A stretch of DNA of 64,000 bases. It comes from Ruegeria sp. PrR005. Lineage in GTDB: Bacteria; Pseudomonadota; Alphaproteobacteria; Rhodobacterales; Rhodobacteraceae. The DNA lies in contig NZ_JAAGOX010000015.1 of the NCBI RefSeq assembly GCF_010500245.1, positions 1 to 64,000 of the forward strand, read 5' to 3'. The position numbers were made by a program, and so were the translations under genes. Below, piece by piece: positions 51,403 to 61,552 of the stretch (position 1 is its first letter; every line of letters begins with the position of its first letter). A model generated the notes under the pieces. The model saw nothing but the letters and a program-made list of their open reading frames with translations. It did no database searches and was not told where the DNA came from.

Positions 51403-52773
51403 ATGACCAAGGATGATCCATTTGGGTTGAAGAACGACGCGGGTCGCACACGGGTGCGGCCGGTCAGGCGCGGCGCGTCTGGCCCGTCTGATCGACAACC
51501 GCAACAACCGGCGGGCGGACAGCCAGCAGCCGATCCGGGCTATTCGCCCAGATTGCGGGAAAGCCGTGCGGGTCAGAATCCCCTGATAAACGCGTTTGCA
51601 GCGCTCCTGGGCTTGGCGCCGGAACTCGAACGGGCCAATGCCCCGGAAAACCCAGAAACCCTGCGCACGCGACTGCTCGACAATCTCACTTATGCCCGTG
51701 ACAGCGCGGTTGCGGCCGGGGTGCCGTTGAGCCGGGCGGACCAGGGCGCGTGGTTCGTTGCAGCCCTGCTTGATGATATTGCCATCAATACGCCGTGGGG
51801 CGGCTCTTCGGGGTGGCCGCGTTTACCCCTGGTCGTATCGCTCTATGGCAACGTGGACGTGGGCGACCGGTACTTCGAGTTGGTCGAAGAGTTGATGCGT
51901 CACCCGGAACGTGACCCCGACATGCTGGAACTGGCTCAGGTCTGCACTGCACTTGGGTTTCGTGGAAAATACCGCGTCCAAGGTAGCAATGGAGAAGCCG
52001 CATTGATGCAGCTTCGGGCGCAACTGGACCGGCTCAACCGCGATCGCGAGGCCCTAGAACGCCCCTTGTCGCCGCACTGGCAGGGTGTCCTGGCACAGGA
52101 CGAGGACAAGGGTTTCATCCTGCCAATTTGGGCAATATTGCTTATTGCGGTCGCGGTGATCGCGGCGACTTATGTCGCTTTGAGCGTTCGCCTTTCCGCC
52201 CGGGGCGAAAATCTGTTTACGCTGGCCGCTGTCCTTCCGCCGCCAGAACGCGCGGATATCTACCGGCCGATCATTGAGACGACCCAACCGGAACCGGTGC
52301 TGTTGGAACCCGTGATGATTGAACTGCTGCCGCTTGTCGCCGAGGCTGCGCCCAAGGACCGGGTGGCGGCCCTGTCAGGACGTGAGGATGTGTCAGTCGC
52401 CGTAGTGGTCGTACAATCAACCAACCCCGAGGTGTTCAAGTCTGCAAAGGCGGACCTGAACACCGAATATGACGAGTTGATGCGCTCAATCGCCAAGGTG
52501 ATCCTGGACAACATCGAGTTCGTTGGTGCGGTAAAGGTCATAGGTCACACCGACAGTGTTCCGGTTCAACGATCGAACCCATTTCAATCGAACCAGGGGC
52601 TCAGCGAAGCGCGAGCAAGAACGATTGCCGATTTCCTGACCGAAGCAGGCGTTCCTCCCGAACTGATCACTTCCGAAGGCCGTGCGGCGACCGAGCCGAT
52701 AGGTGACAACAAGACCCGCGACGGGCGCGCCAGAAATCGCCGTGTTGAAATCATCCTGCAAAAGAAGGTTTAG
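51403..52773 (+). CDS. tssL: T6SS membrane protein TssL with C-terminal OmpA-like domain
   Basis: A 456-residue evolved TssL. Residues 50-210 are the DotU cytoplasmic domain (ARDSAVAAGVPLSRADQGAWFVAALLDDIAINTPWG, DRYFELVEELMRHPERDPDMLELAQVCTALGFRGKYR). One membrane helix follows near 237-262 (ILPIWAILLIAVAVIAATYVALSV). The C-terminus (375-456) is an OmpA/MotB peptidoglycan-binding domain (KVIGHTDSVPVQRSNPFQSNQGLSEARARTIADFL), so this protein itself ties the complex to the cell wall. Confidence 0.95.
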   Translation: MTKDDPFGLKNDAGRTRVRPVRRGASGPSDRQPQQPAGGQPAADPGYSPRLRESRAGQNPLINAFAALLGLAPELERANAPENPETLRTRLLDNLTYARDSAVAAGVPLSRADQGAWFVAALLDDIAINTPWGGSSGWPRLPLVVSLYGNVDVGDRYFELVEELMRHPERDPDMLELAQVCTALGFRGKYRVQGSNGEAALMQLRAQLDRLNRDREALERPLSPHWQGVLAQDEDKGFILPIWAILLIAVAVIAATYVALSVRLSARGENLFTLAAVLPPPERADIYRPIIETTQPEPVLLEPVMIELLPLVAEAAPKDRVAALSGREDVSVAVVVVQSTNPEVFKSAKADLNTEYDELMRSIAKVILDNIEFVGAVKVIGHTDSVPVQRSNPFQSNQGLSEARARTIADFLTEAGVPPELITSEGRAATEPIGDNKTRDGRARNRRVEIILQKKV

Positions 52774-52776
52774 GAG

Positions 52777-55700
52777 ATGAAAGCACTGAAGTCCGTCTTT
52801 CGCTTCTTCCTGTCCCGCCTCTTCTGGACCGCGGTTGGTTTGTTGACCCTTTGTGCCTTGATCTGGTTCTTTGGGCCTTTGATCAGCATCGGCGATGCCG
52901 ATCCGTTGGCCAGTGAAATGGTCAGGTTGATCGTGATTGGTGTCATTCTGGTTCTGTGGTTGCTTTCGCTGTTGATCGGTCAATTGCGCGCCGCGCGCGC
53001 AAACCGGGACTTCGTTGCCGACCTGTCTGCGGCTGAACCTGAATCACGCCCAGGCGAAGAGAATGTGGCCGAAGTTCAGGCGAAGTTCCGCAATATCCTC
53101 GACCAGATGAAACGGTCGAAACTGGGCGGTCGAAAGTTTCTTCGGGACATGCCCTGGTACGTGATCATTGGCCCCCCGGGTACTGGTAAGACGACCGCCT
53201 TGCGACAATCGGGGCTACACTTTCCCATTGATCTGTCGGACGATATCAAGGGCGTGGGCGGTACCCGGAACTGCGATTGGTTCTTTACCGAGGATGCAGT
53301 TCTTGTCGATACGGCCGGCCGTTATGTCCAACAGATGAGCGATCCGGAAGTCGACGCAGCAGAATGGAGGGGCTTCCTCGCCCTGTTGAAAAAACACAGG
53401 GGGCGCCGGGCGCTGAACGGCGTGATCCTGACGTTGTCGGTACAGGAACTGTCAATGAACGACGCGGCCATTCGCGACTATGGCCGCGAAATCCGCAAGC
53501 GACTGGCCGAACTGCGCGACGAGCTTGGCATCAAGCTGCCGGTCTACCTGATGATCACCAAGACCGACCTTGTTCCGGGGTTCGAGGATTTCTTTGGCGA
53601 TTTGTCGTCGCGCGGTCGTGAACAGGTCTGGGGCGCAACTCTGGGCATCGAAGACCGGGTGGATGGGGTCACCGTCGAGCGCGAAATGCGCGCTTTGCAA
53701 GAGGCACTGGAATCCCGACTGGTGGCTCGTTTGGCTGCCGATCTGCCTTTGTCCAAACGGGCGGAACTGTTCCGGTTCCCGGGGCAATTCGCGGCGCTGA
53801 CGGGACCTATGAAGTCACTCATAGACGCCGTGTTCGGCGAAAGCAGGTACGAAGACAGCCCTTGGTTGCGGGGGTTTTACTTTACTTCAGGCACACAAGA
53901 AGGCTCGCCGATTGATCGCATGCTGTCCGGCATGGCCCAATCCCTGGGATTGGCTCCGCCCCCGCCCGAACGCCGCGCACATGGGGAAAGCCGTTCTTAC
54001 TTCCTGCGCAACCTACTGACCGAATTGATCTTTCCCGAGGCCGGGATCGGCCGGTTCGATCCACGGGCCGAAGATCGCAGGCGTTGGATCTGGCGGGGAA
54101 CACTTGCAACCTCGGCATTGGTGGCCGTGGTCGCGGGGATCTTCTTCCTGTTTTCCTTCATCCGCTATTCGGCGGGTATTCGCGCGCAAGAGACCGAACT
54201 GACGCAATTGTCGGCGCGCCTGTCAAACGTGGCCTCACGACAGGCGCCAACCGACCCTCTGGATCTGAATCTGGCATTGGAAGCCGCCAACGAGACATTG
54301 AACGCGGCCTCTGTGGTGCCAGAGAGCTTCTTTACGGTTCTGGGACCAACCGCCGAGGCTGAACTGGAACGTGCGCAGGCAATCGCATATGACCGCACGC
54401 TGCGGAACATCCTCGAACCGCGTATGGTGGCGACACTCGAAGCAACCATGTGGCGCCACTCGCGCGATCCTGACTTTCTGATGGGCGCGCTCAAGGCCTA
54501 TCTCATGCTTACCGGGCGTTCGCCATATGACAGCGAATACATTGCTGAATGGTGGCAATTGGCGCTACCGGAATACGCCCCGATCGACCCGTTCCCGACC
54601 GAAGAGGCGCTGGTTCACCAACTCGCCGCGATCGAGCGGGCAGGGTCGGAAACCGACCGGATCGCGCCCGATCCGGAACTGGTCAGCATCGCCCTGGAAA
54701 GTATCTGCACCATTCCTCTTGCAGTGCGCGCCTATCGCAACCTGGTGACCCTGCCGGACATCAGCGGTCTGCCCGAATGGATACCCGCAGAACACACAGG
54801 TCCTAACGGAGCGCGTGTCCTGACGCGCCTGTCGGAAAAAACCCTCCGGATAGGATTGCCCGGTGCGTTCACATTTGACGGGTTCCACCAGACTGTTCTG
54901 CCGCTTGTACCCGAGGTCGCAGCGCAGGCTGTGCTTGACCGGGAAGTGTTCGCCGGCGGGTGCGCCGAAAGTGCCGAGGCCTCGGTTGCGGTGCTCGAAG
55001 CCGATATACTGAAACTCTACTACGATGACTTCATCGCCCAATGGGACGGATTCCTGCGCGATGTGCGGCTTGCCCCTATCTCGGATTTGCCGCAAGCGCG
55101 ACAGAACCTCAAAGACCTGTCCTCGACCGATAGCGCGCTGAAACGGCTGATCCTGGCCGTGGTGGCGGAAACGCACCTGACCCGGGTTCCCGAAGAAGGC
55201 AGCGGCGGCGGCAATGATGCTGCCAAGAAAGGGGCGTTGAAAGCTGCGCAAAAGAAGCTGGGTAAGATCGGAGGGTTGCTTAAGAAAGGCTCCAAGATCG
55301 CAGGCAAATCCGGCGGCTCCGATGCGCCCGAAGCTCTGCCAGGTGAACCTGTGGCACTGCATTTCGCACCGATCCGCGCCACGGTGCAGGAGGTCGACGG
55401 TGTGCCACCGCTGCTTGACGATGCGGTCGCCGCGTTGACTGCTCTGTCCAACGAATTGCAGACCGTCGCGGCCAGCCCCGATCCGGAACAGGCCCTGTTG
55501 GCCCGTGGCGGTCTGCCCTTGCTGACCGGTGCAATCGTCAACGAGGCCGCCGGATTGCCCGACCCGATCGACGATTGGATCGGTGGAATTGCGGGGGATA
55601 CGATCGCGGTCACCCGGGACGCCATCGTTGACCAGTTGAACGCGCGGTGGAAAGCTGATGTCTTGCCCTTCTGCCTGTCGGCGACGGCCGGACGTTATCC

Positions 55701-56319
55701 GTTTGATCAGCGCAGCGCGATTGACGTGAACACCCAGGACTTTGCCCGGCTGTTTGGTGCGGGCGGTCTGATCGACAGCTTTACCAACGATCACTTGCAG
55801 ACCTATATCGACAATTCCGTGCGGCCGTGGCGGTGGCGTGCGGATCTGGGATTGGATGATGCGCTGCTCAAACCGTTCGAAAATGCGCGCATGCTCCGTA
55901 ACGCGCTGTTCCCGGGCGGATCGGGTCCGGTCATGGCGTTCAACCTGATGCCCCTGGATCTGAGCGCATCGGCCGTTCGGGTGACGCTCAACGTGGATGG
56001 GCAGGTGCTGAGTTACTTCAACGCAGCGGCCCGGCCGATGCCGATGACCTGGCCAGGTCCGGATGGCACCAACATGATCACGATCAGTTTCACTCCCGTG
56101 GACGGCACCGGCGATCAGATAACTTCGCAAACCGGGGCCTGGGCGTTTCTCAGGTTGATCCGGTCGGGCAGGCTCCAATCTACAAACCTGCCAGAGGTGT
56201 TCAAACTGGGGCTTGCGGCGGGCGGTCACAGTGCACGGTTCGAACTGCGAGCCAATTCCGTCGAAAACCCGTTCGACCTGACGGTCTTCTCCGGCTTTGC
56301 CTGCCCCCGAGGGTTCTGA
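52777..56319 (+). CDS. tssM: T6SS inner-membrane protein TssM (IcmF)
   Basis: A 1180-residue protein. Two membrane helices lie near residues 12-32 and 47-68 and a third at about 440-465 (TLATSALVAVVAGIFFLFSFI). Between them is the NTPase domain with Walker A GPPGTGKTT (about 130), VDTAGRYV and MITKTDLV. The large periplasmic part ends with the TssM C-terminal domain (VLPFCLSATAGRYPFDQRS, PWRWRADLGL, ARPMPMTWPGPDGTN). A Lys/Gly-rich linker lies near 805-855. It starts 3 bp after tssL. Its C-terminal 250 residues have a paralogue in the protein at 59-61.5 kb. Confidence 0.95.
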   Translation: MKALKSVFRFFLSRLFWTAVGLLTLCALIWFFGPLISIGDADPLASEMVRLIVIGVILVLWLLSLLIGQLRAARANRDFVADLSAAEPESRPGEENVAEVQAKFRNILDQMKRSKLGGRKFLRDMPWYVIIGPPGTGKTTALRQSGLHFPIDLSDDIKGVGGTRNCDWFFTEDAVLVDTAGRYVQQMSDPEVDAAEWRGFLALLKKHRGRRALNGVILTLSVQELSMNDAAIRDYGREIRKRLAELRDELGIKLPVYLMITKTDLVPGFEDFFGDLSSRGREQVWGATLGIEDRVDGVTVEREMRALQEALESRLVARLAADLPLSKRAELFRFPGQFAALTGPMKSLIDAVFGESRYEDSPWLRGFYFTSGTQEGSPIDRMLSGMAQSLGLAPPPPERRAHGESRSYFLRNLLTELIFPEAGIGRFDPRAEDRRRWIWRGTLATSALVAVVAGIFFLFSFIRYSAGIRAQETELTQLSARLSNVASRQAPTDPLDLNLALEAANETLNAASVVPESFFTVLGPTAEAELERAQAIAYDRTLRNILEPRMVATLEATMWRHSRDPDFLMGALKAYLMLTGRSPYDSEYIAEWWQLALPEYAPIDPFPTEEALVHQLAAIERAGSETDRIAPDPELVSIALESICTIPLAVRAYRNLVTLPDISGLPEWIPAEHTGPNGARVLTRLSEKTLRIGLPGAFTFDGFHQTVLPLVPEVAAQAVLDREVFAGGCAESAEASVAVLEADILKLYYDDFIAQWDGFLRDVRLAPISDLPQARQNLKDLSSTDSALKRLILAVVAETHLTRVPEEGSGGGNDAAKKGALKAAQKKLGKIGGLLKKGSKIAGKSGGSDAPEALPGEPVALHFAPIRATVQEVDGVPPLLDDAVAALTALSNELQTVAASPDPEQALLARGGLPLLTGAIVNEAAGLPDPIDDWIGGIAGDTIAVTRDAIVDQLNARWKADVLPFCLSATAGRYPFDQRSAIDVNTQDFARLFGAGGLIDSFTNDHLQTYIDNSVRPWRWRADLGLDDALLKPFENARMLRNALFPGGSGPVMAFNLMPLDLSASAVRVTLNVDGQVLSYFNAAARPMPMTWPGPDGTNMITISFTPVDGTGDQITSQTGAWAFLRLIRSGRLQSTNLPEVFKLGLAAGGHSARFELRANSVENPFDLTVFSGFACPRGF

Positions 56320-56320
56320 G

Positions 56321-56782
56321 TTGACCGGTTTTTTTGGCAAACTTCCCAGTCATGGGGATTTTGTCGCGCGCAGCCTTGTTTCCGGCGTGCGGGGATATCT
56401 GGACCGTTGGCTTAGCCAGGGATTGGCTTTGGCGCTGCGTGACGGTGTCCCTTGGCCGCAACGCGGAGCGCGAGGTCTGCTTCAGAGCCCGGCGGGCCCC
56501 CTTGCAATCCTGGTGTTGCCCAGTCGCGACACCCCTGGCCGGGTCTTTCCCCTTACTGCTTGCGCTATGGGAGTTTCAGACAGGCAGGGTGTCGATGAAT
56601 GGGCCGACCAAGTGTTTCCCTTGCTGTCTCAAGCAGCCAGCAACGGGGCCAATCTGGAAGAACTGGCGGCCAACCTTGGCCCGATAACGCTGCCACCTTC
56701 GGCGACCCCACTGGATCCTCCGCTGCTGTGGAGCGACGAGCGACAGCCCGGGCATCCGGACAGCTATTTCAGCGCGTCTTAG
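56321..56782 (+). CDS. tagF: T6SS-associated protein TagF (short)
   Basis: A 153-residue protein of the TagF/DUF2094 family (GFFGKLPSHGDFVARSL at the start, WLSQGLALAL, FPLTACAMG). In other species TagF blocks T6SS assembly by acting on Fha, at the post-translational level. TagF proteins usually exceed 200 residues; this one ends soon after PPSATPLDPPLLWS, so it is a short form. The start is taken as TTG at 56321, directly after the tssM stop, with GAGGG in front; an earlier TTG (56297) lies within tssM. It converges with vgrG and overlaps it by 4 bp. Confidence 0.83.
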   Translation: MTGFFGKLPSHGDFVARSLVSGVRGYLDRWLSQGLALALRDGVPWPQRGARGLLQSPAGPLAILVLPSRDTPGRVFPLTACAMGVSDRQGVDEWADQVFPLLSQAASNGANLEELAANLGPITLPPSATPLDPPLLWSDERQPGHPDSYFSAS

Positions 56783-59037
56783 TTCTGGTCTATTTTCGAC
56801 CCTTTCATCTTGATGCTGCTCGACGCCTTGATGTCGATCTTGCCGCTGCCTTGCACCTTGATGTCCTTGCCCTTGATCTGGATCGTACCGTCCTTTTTCA
56901 TAAGAATGGACGCCGATCCGGTTTTGATCAGGATCTCGTCGCCTGCGTCGATGGCCAGCTTCTTGCCGACATTCAGTGTCATGCTGTCGCCGACGGTATA
57001 ACCGGCCTTCTTGCCGACAGACTGCGTCAGATCCTTGCCGACCTGAACGGAACGGTTGCCGCCAACGGTCCAGCTATCATCGCTACTGACAGAGTGGGTC
57101 TGACTTGCGCCGACCGAGACCGAGCGCGTCGCGCCGATGTCATTGGATTGGGGTCCACCGACGGTTCGTTGCTCGGCCGCGCCGACCGTGTCCACACGTA
57201 CTGCTCCGACGCTGATCGTCTGAATCGCACCAACCGTCTGGGTGTGGTTGACCCCGATGGTTTCCGTCGAGTTTGTGCCAACACTGATGGTTTCATTGGA
57301 ACCGACCGTCAGCGATCTGTTGACGCCGACGGTTTCGGTGTCGTTTTTTCCAATCGTTACGGTCCGATTAACGTCGACCGTCGTATCCTTGTTGTTGGCG
57401 ACATACTCGCTTCGGTCATGATTGATTTCCTGTCTCGCGTCGTGCCCGACCGATTCATAGAAGTCGTTGCCGATGGTGCGGCTTTCGTTGTTCTTGACCA
57501 GTTCGTTATGGTCTTTCTCGGCTTGGAAATAGACCTCTTCACTGCCTTTGGCGTCTTCGAAGCGAAGTTCGTTAAACCCGCCACCGCCCGGCGAGCTGTT
57601 GGATTTCCAACCAGACTGGGTTGCGTTCGAAGGCAGGGCATAGGGCGGCATCTGCTCAGCATTATAGACACGCCCGGTGATGATCGGCTGATCCGGGTCG
57701 CCTTCTAGAAAATCGACGATCACTTCCTGGCCGATACGGGGGATCTGGATGAACCCCCAGCCGGATCCGGCCCAGACCGAGCTGACCCTGATAAAGCAGG
57801 TGGTGTTTTCGTCCTTGACGCCTTCGCGGTCCCAGTGGAATTGAACTTTTACGCGAGAATACTCATCCGTATAGATTTCCTCGCCAGCGGGCCCCACGAC
57901 CACCGCAGTTTGCGGGCCGCGCATGACCGGCACGCGCGCCTTGCGCGGCGGATGATAGGGGAGCGACAGGGGTTGCACCAGCCAGCGCGCCTCGAATCCA
58001 TCCTGTTGGCCACGCTTGCCTTGCCCGGCGAAGTACTCAGCATCCCAGATGTCATAGTCGGCCTGTAGGATAAAGAACTCCACGTTTTCGTTGCGCCTGG
58101 GGTGCTCGACCATTTTGAAAAAAAAGCCGCTTCTGAGCCCACGGGCAGAGGTCTGCGCTTCGGCCCGTTCGGCTTTGGACTGCGCGGATATGTTTCGAAC
58201 CTGGGCCAGATCCTTTCCGCGCCCGTGATCAACGTAGTACCCGGGATAGGAATATTGCTGCTTGTCCGCCAGCGAAGTGCCGCGCATCTCTTCGTGCATC
58301 GCGATCAAATCGGCAGAGGGGCGGGTGAAGTCGTAATCCGTATGGGTCCAGCCCGCAGATACCACTCTGTCGGTGCGTTTCCATTCGCTGATGCACTCGG
58401 CGCCCGTTTCCGCCAGCTGGAAGTTCATGTCATATTCGACCGTTTCATAGCCATGCACGCTGTCCAACTCTTGGTTGTCGTCGACCAGAACCAGTCTGTG
58501 TTCGCCGTCCTCAAAGGTGAAAAAGTACCAAATGCCCTCGTGCTGCATCAGGCGTTCCAGAAAGTTCAGATCGCTTTCACCGTATTGCACACAGTACTCT
58601 CGGGGCGTGTAACTGCCGGTCAGTCTGATTTCGTAAGAGCCGATCCCATGCTGATTGAGAACATGTTCGATGATGTCGGGAACGGTCTTTTCCTGGAAAA
58701 TCCGGTTGTCGGTTGTCTTCGACAGGAACCACAGGTTCGGCCGTAGGATCAGCACATATCGCGCCATCCCGTCGGTCACTCCACCAAAGCAGAACTCGTC
58801 GACATAGCCGTTGAAATAACGTGGTTCATGGTCGCCCTGGATCGTGATCGAGACCATTTCACCCAACAGGTCCTGGGACTCGATGTTGGGGTTCAGGCTC
58901 ACAGCGGTCAGTTCGTACCGGAAACATGACCCTGCCATGTCCCGACCGGACAGGCTACAGAACCGCAACCCGTCCTCGGCGTCGTCATCCGCGGGCGGCA
59001 AGGGGGAATGCAGTATAATGTTACGTGCTTCAAACAT
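56779..59037 (-). CDS. vgrG: T6SS spike protein VgrG (TssI)
   Basis: A 752-residue spike protein. The gp27-like part is residues 1-370 (FRYELTAVSLNPNIESQDLLGEMVSI, YGESDLNFLERLMQHEGIWYFF). The gp5 OB-domain follows (YSRVKVQFHWDREG, WAGSGWGFIQIPRIGQEVIVDFLEGDPDQPII, ending near 470), then a long beta-helix of repeating TVGVNxSxTVGxN-type units (about 560-690). No separate toxin domain is attached. The ATG at 59037 follows GAGGACGAAAG. An upstream in-frame start at 59061 is not supported. It is the first gene on the right-hand minus strand group. Confidence 0.95.
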   Translation of the reverse strand: MFEARNIILHSPLPPADDDAEDGLRFCSLSGRDMAGSCFRYELTAVSLNPNIESQDLLGEMVSITIQGDHEPRYFNGYVDEFCFGGVTDGMARYVLILRPNLWFLSKTTDNRIFQEKTVPDIIEHVLNQHGIGSYEIRLTGSYTPREYCVQYGESDLNFLERLMQHEGIWYFFTFEDGEHRLVLVDDNQELDSVHGYETVEYDMNFQLAETGAECISEWKRTDRVVSAGWTHTDYDFTRPSADLIAMHEEMRGTSLADKQQYSYPGYYVDHGRGKDLAQVRNISAQSKAERAEAQTSARGLRSGFFFKMVEHPRRNENVEFFILQADYDIWDAEYFAGQGKRGQQDGFEARWLVQPLSLPYHPPRKARVPVMRGPQTAVVVGPAGEEIYTDEYSRVKVQFHWDREGVKDENTTCFIRVSSVWAGSGWGFIQIPRIGQEVIVDFLEGDPDQPIITGRVYNAEQMPPYALPSNATQSGWKSNSSPGGGGFNELRFEDAKGSEEVYFQAEKDHNELVKNNESRTIGNDFYESVGHDARQEINHDRSEYVANNKDTTVDVNRTVTIGKNDTETVGVNRSLTVGSNETISVGTNSTETIGVNHTQTVGAIQTISVGAVRVDTVGAAEQRTVGGPQSNDIGATRSVSVGASQTHSVSSDDSWTVGGNRSVQVGKDLTQSVGKKAGYTVGDSMTLNVGKKLAIDAGDEILIKTGSASILMKKDGTIQIKGKDIKVQGSGKIDIKASSSIKMKGSKIDQN

Positions 59038-59125
59038 CTTTCGTCCTCGGCGGCTCACCAAGACAACAACAAATCCGTTTCAGTATAGCGCGTTTTCAAC
59101 GTGCTGCGTGGATTTTCCGTCATGG

Positions 59126-61549
59126 TCATAATACCGGCGGGCATGAAAGACCCTGAACGGCCGCGCGTGCGGATACGGGATTGACCTCTTGGTCGAATTC
59201 CATCTCGACAAACACGCGCCCCCCTTCGGTTCGCAAGTCCACCAGGATCCTGCGCCCTCCGTCGCGCGCACGCAGGCGCAGGTCGTCCAGCAAGCGGTAC
59301 AAACCCCAAAGGCCAAGGTGCGAAAGGCGTGTGGTCTGATCGCCCAGGCGAAAGGTCACTTCGACGCCCCCCATCGGATCAGGACCGGGCCAAGAGAGAT
59401 GCGCGGCATCGCCGGTCGCTCGGATCGGCGCGGCATTGCCACCCAGCGTCATAAGCGTTTCGCCGCGTTCGGCCAGCGCCGACACTCTCAGCTCTGTTCC
59501 CAACTCGCCGTTGGCCCCAAAGAGCGCCTGGTCGACCAAGGCCGCGCGTTCCAGAAACGCCGCACCTTCGGGGGTAAGACCGGCGAAGCGGGCCTCGGGC
59601 TTCCATCTCCACGGGCTTTCGGAGGTATCGAGATAAGGACCGGCATAGGCCGACAGGAATACGGCGAAGGCACCGGTAGGTCCAAACAGAGCGGCAAGGC
59701 CCCCCTGATCCACATCTGCCCCGTCGGAGAAGGGGTAACGCCCTTGGATCAACTGGCGGCAGAGTGGGAAAACATCCTGTTGCCACTGCCTGAGGATTGG
59801 GTTTGATTGGCGCGATCCGGTTGTCTGCCCCGCTTGGGCCAGAACGTCTTCGGCAATTTGGACAACGATCCGCGGCGCTGCCTTGAGCGCCTGAACGGAT
59901 CGCGCGCTTTCATGGATGCTCATCAGCCTTTGATCACCGCGCTCGGCATTCACATCAATGGATCCAAGCGCCACGTTGAGGCTGGAAAACAGGCGGGCGA
60001 TTTCGGCCAGGCGACCCTGTTCCACATATTGGATCATCGCCCCGAAGCGGGTCGCAATCCGCAACTGTTGCGCATGGCTTCGGCTGGTGTCTCCGCCGCC
60101 GACCTCTGTCCAGACCTGTCGCAGCAATGCGTCCAGAGGCCCGGGGGATTTGCCAAGCGCGCCCGAAACCAGAATAGCGGTTTCCCTGTCAACAAAGGGT
60201 CGAACCCTGACATCAGCCAGCCAATCGCTCCAGGCATCCAGCGTTTCGGTCAATAGCCGGTTTTCCAACAGATCCGCAGTATCATTGCGCGGCGACAGCG
60301 CCACTCCGGTTACCACCGGCCCGGCCTTCCGGGCGGCCTGCACCGCCAGTCCGAGTTCGTATTGGCGCGCGGTTTGCCAACCAGATGCGGTGAACAGTCC
60401 GGGCAAACCACCTGACAAGGATGCGCCTGACCTGTGCTGCAACACGGCGCCTATGCCAGGAATCCATTGGTCGGCCTGCCAGCGCGGCAGGCTGCGTGTT
60501 CCCTCGGCCCGCAACAGTTCAAGCCAGGCGCGGCTGGGTTCGTCGGCCTCCGCCGCGAACGCGCGCACCAGTTCCATCAGTTCCGGGTCCTCGGCGGCTA
60601 AGCCGATGGTGGGCCCGGTGAGTTCCGACACATGCGGCGCAAGGTCCGGCGCATTGTCTTCCAGCCAACCGGTCAAGTAGGCGGGATGCCAGTCGAGATC
60701 ACCGATCAGCACCGCCCAGGCGCGCAGGGCGTCGTAGATCATCAAGCCTTGGCCTTCGACCGCCAGCCTCTCCTCGATGGCAGCCCGTATCTCAGACGGC
60801 AACACTCTTTGCGTCCGCTCCGCATGCTGGATGCTGGCCTGGGCCAGAGCATCGAAAACAGGCAAGCGCAACGAACCGCCAAACGGGGCCTTGGTCGCGG
60901 CACGCTCCACTTGCGCCAGCGCTTCGGCGCTTGCATCGAGTTGCGCCGCAACAGAAAGAGATAGGTCGAGATCAGCCTGCGCCTGCTGAAAGCGGTCGAG
61001 AACGGCGGATTGGTACCTGTATTCAAGAAACCCCGCATAAGCTGTGAGCAAAACAACAAACAAGGTCACGCTGAACAGGGCGTATTTTCCCCAGCCCGTG
61101 CGTTGCCGCTGGTAGCCTTGTCGCAAGTCCCGGCACTGTGTCATGACAGTATCAAGGAAGTCGCTCAGGGCCGTCAGACCGCCACCTTCGCGCCGGGCGG
61201 TGGCGGCAAAATCCTGGATTCGGTTCAGATCGATTTCTCGCCCATCGAACAGTTTTTGCTGTGCCAAAATAGCCCAGGTGGAAAGACGCGTTCGGGGCAG
61301 GGACCGGGCGCGCCGGTCGATGAGGACCCCAAGCGCATAGCGAGCCGGCTTTATCGCCACCCGCGGAGCGCCAGCATCGTGAAGCCGGGTTTCGAAAGCA
61401 TCCAGAAGCGCTGCTGCCTCTTCGCACATAGTCCGTTCACCGGATTTAGATTTCCGTTCCATCGTTTCCGCAAACGCAAGAATCGGTTCGGACAGAGCCG
61501 CATAAGGCTGGCCCTTGCCAAGGCCCAAGGGACGCGCATTTCGCGCCAT
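59126..61549 (-). CDS. TssL-TssM chimeric T6SS protein without NTPase domain
   Basis: An 807-residue protein. Residues 15-145 resemble the DotU cytoplasmic domain of TssL (LLDAFETRLHDAG, ARYALGVLIDRRARSLPRTRLSTWAILAQQ). One membrane helix is at about 151-175 (YALFSVTLFVVLLTAYAGFLEYRY). The remaining part aligns with the periplasmic half of TssM, most clearly at the end (NPILRQWQQDVFPLCRQLIQGRYPFSDGADV, PWRWKPEARFAG, LSWPGPDPMGGVEVTF, LWGLYRLLDDLRLR). No Walker motif is present. The ATG at 61549 is 3 bp after the TagX-like gene's stop. It may be an alternative partner or regulator of the membrane complex. Confidence 0.75.
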   Translation of the reverse strand: MARNARPLGLGKGQPYAALSEPILAFAETMERKSKSGERTMCEEAAALLDAFETRLHDAGAPRVAIKPARYALGVLIDRRARSLPRTRLSTWAILAQQKLFDGREIDLNRIQDFAATARREGGGLTALSDFLDTVMTQCRDLRQGYQRQRTGWGKYALFSVTLFVVLLTAYAGFLEYRYQSAVLDRFQQAQADLDLSLSVAAQLDASAEALAQVERAATKAPFGGSLRLPVFDALAQASIQHAERTQRVLPSEIRAAIEERLAVEGQGLMIYDALRAWAVLIGDLDWHPAYLTGWLEDNAPDLAPHVSELTGPTIGLAAEDPELMELVRAFAAEADEPSRAWLELLRAEGTRSLPRWQADQWIPGIGAVLQHRSGASLSGGLPGLFTASGWQTARQYELGLAVQAARKAGPVVTGVALSPRNDTADLLENRLLTETLDAWSDWLADVRVRPFVDRETAILVSGALGKSPGPLDALLRQVWTEVGGGDTSRSHAQQLRIATRFGAMIQYVEQGRLAEIARLFSSLNVALGSIDVNAERGDQRLMSIHESARSVQALKAAPRIVVQIAEDVLAQAGQTTGSRQSNPILRQWQQDVFPLCRQLIQGRYPFSDGADVDQGGLAALFGPTGAFAVFLSAYAGPYLDTSESPWRWKPEARFAGLTPEGAAFLERAALVDQALFGANGELGTELRVSALAERGETLMTLGGNAAPIRATGDAAHLSWPGPDPMGGVEVTFRLGDQTTRLSHLGLWGLYRLLDDLRLRARDGGRRILVDLRTEGGRVFVEMEFDQEVNPVSARAAVQGLSCPPVL

Positions 61550-61552
61550 CAA

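Noticed and set aside
54565-56340. A 591-codon minus-strand frame opposite tssM
   Set aside because: It covers the conserved C-terminal half of tssM and has no recognisable domain or ribosome site.
57000-57360. Repetitive sequence that could be taken for a DNA repeat array
   Set aside because: The repeats are imperfect, at codon level, and lie inside the VgrG beta-helix, where TVGxN-type units are normal.
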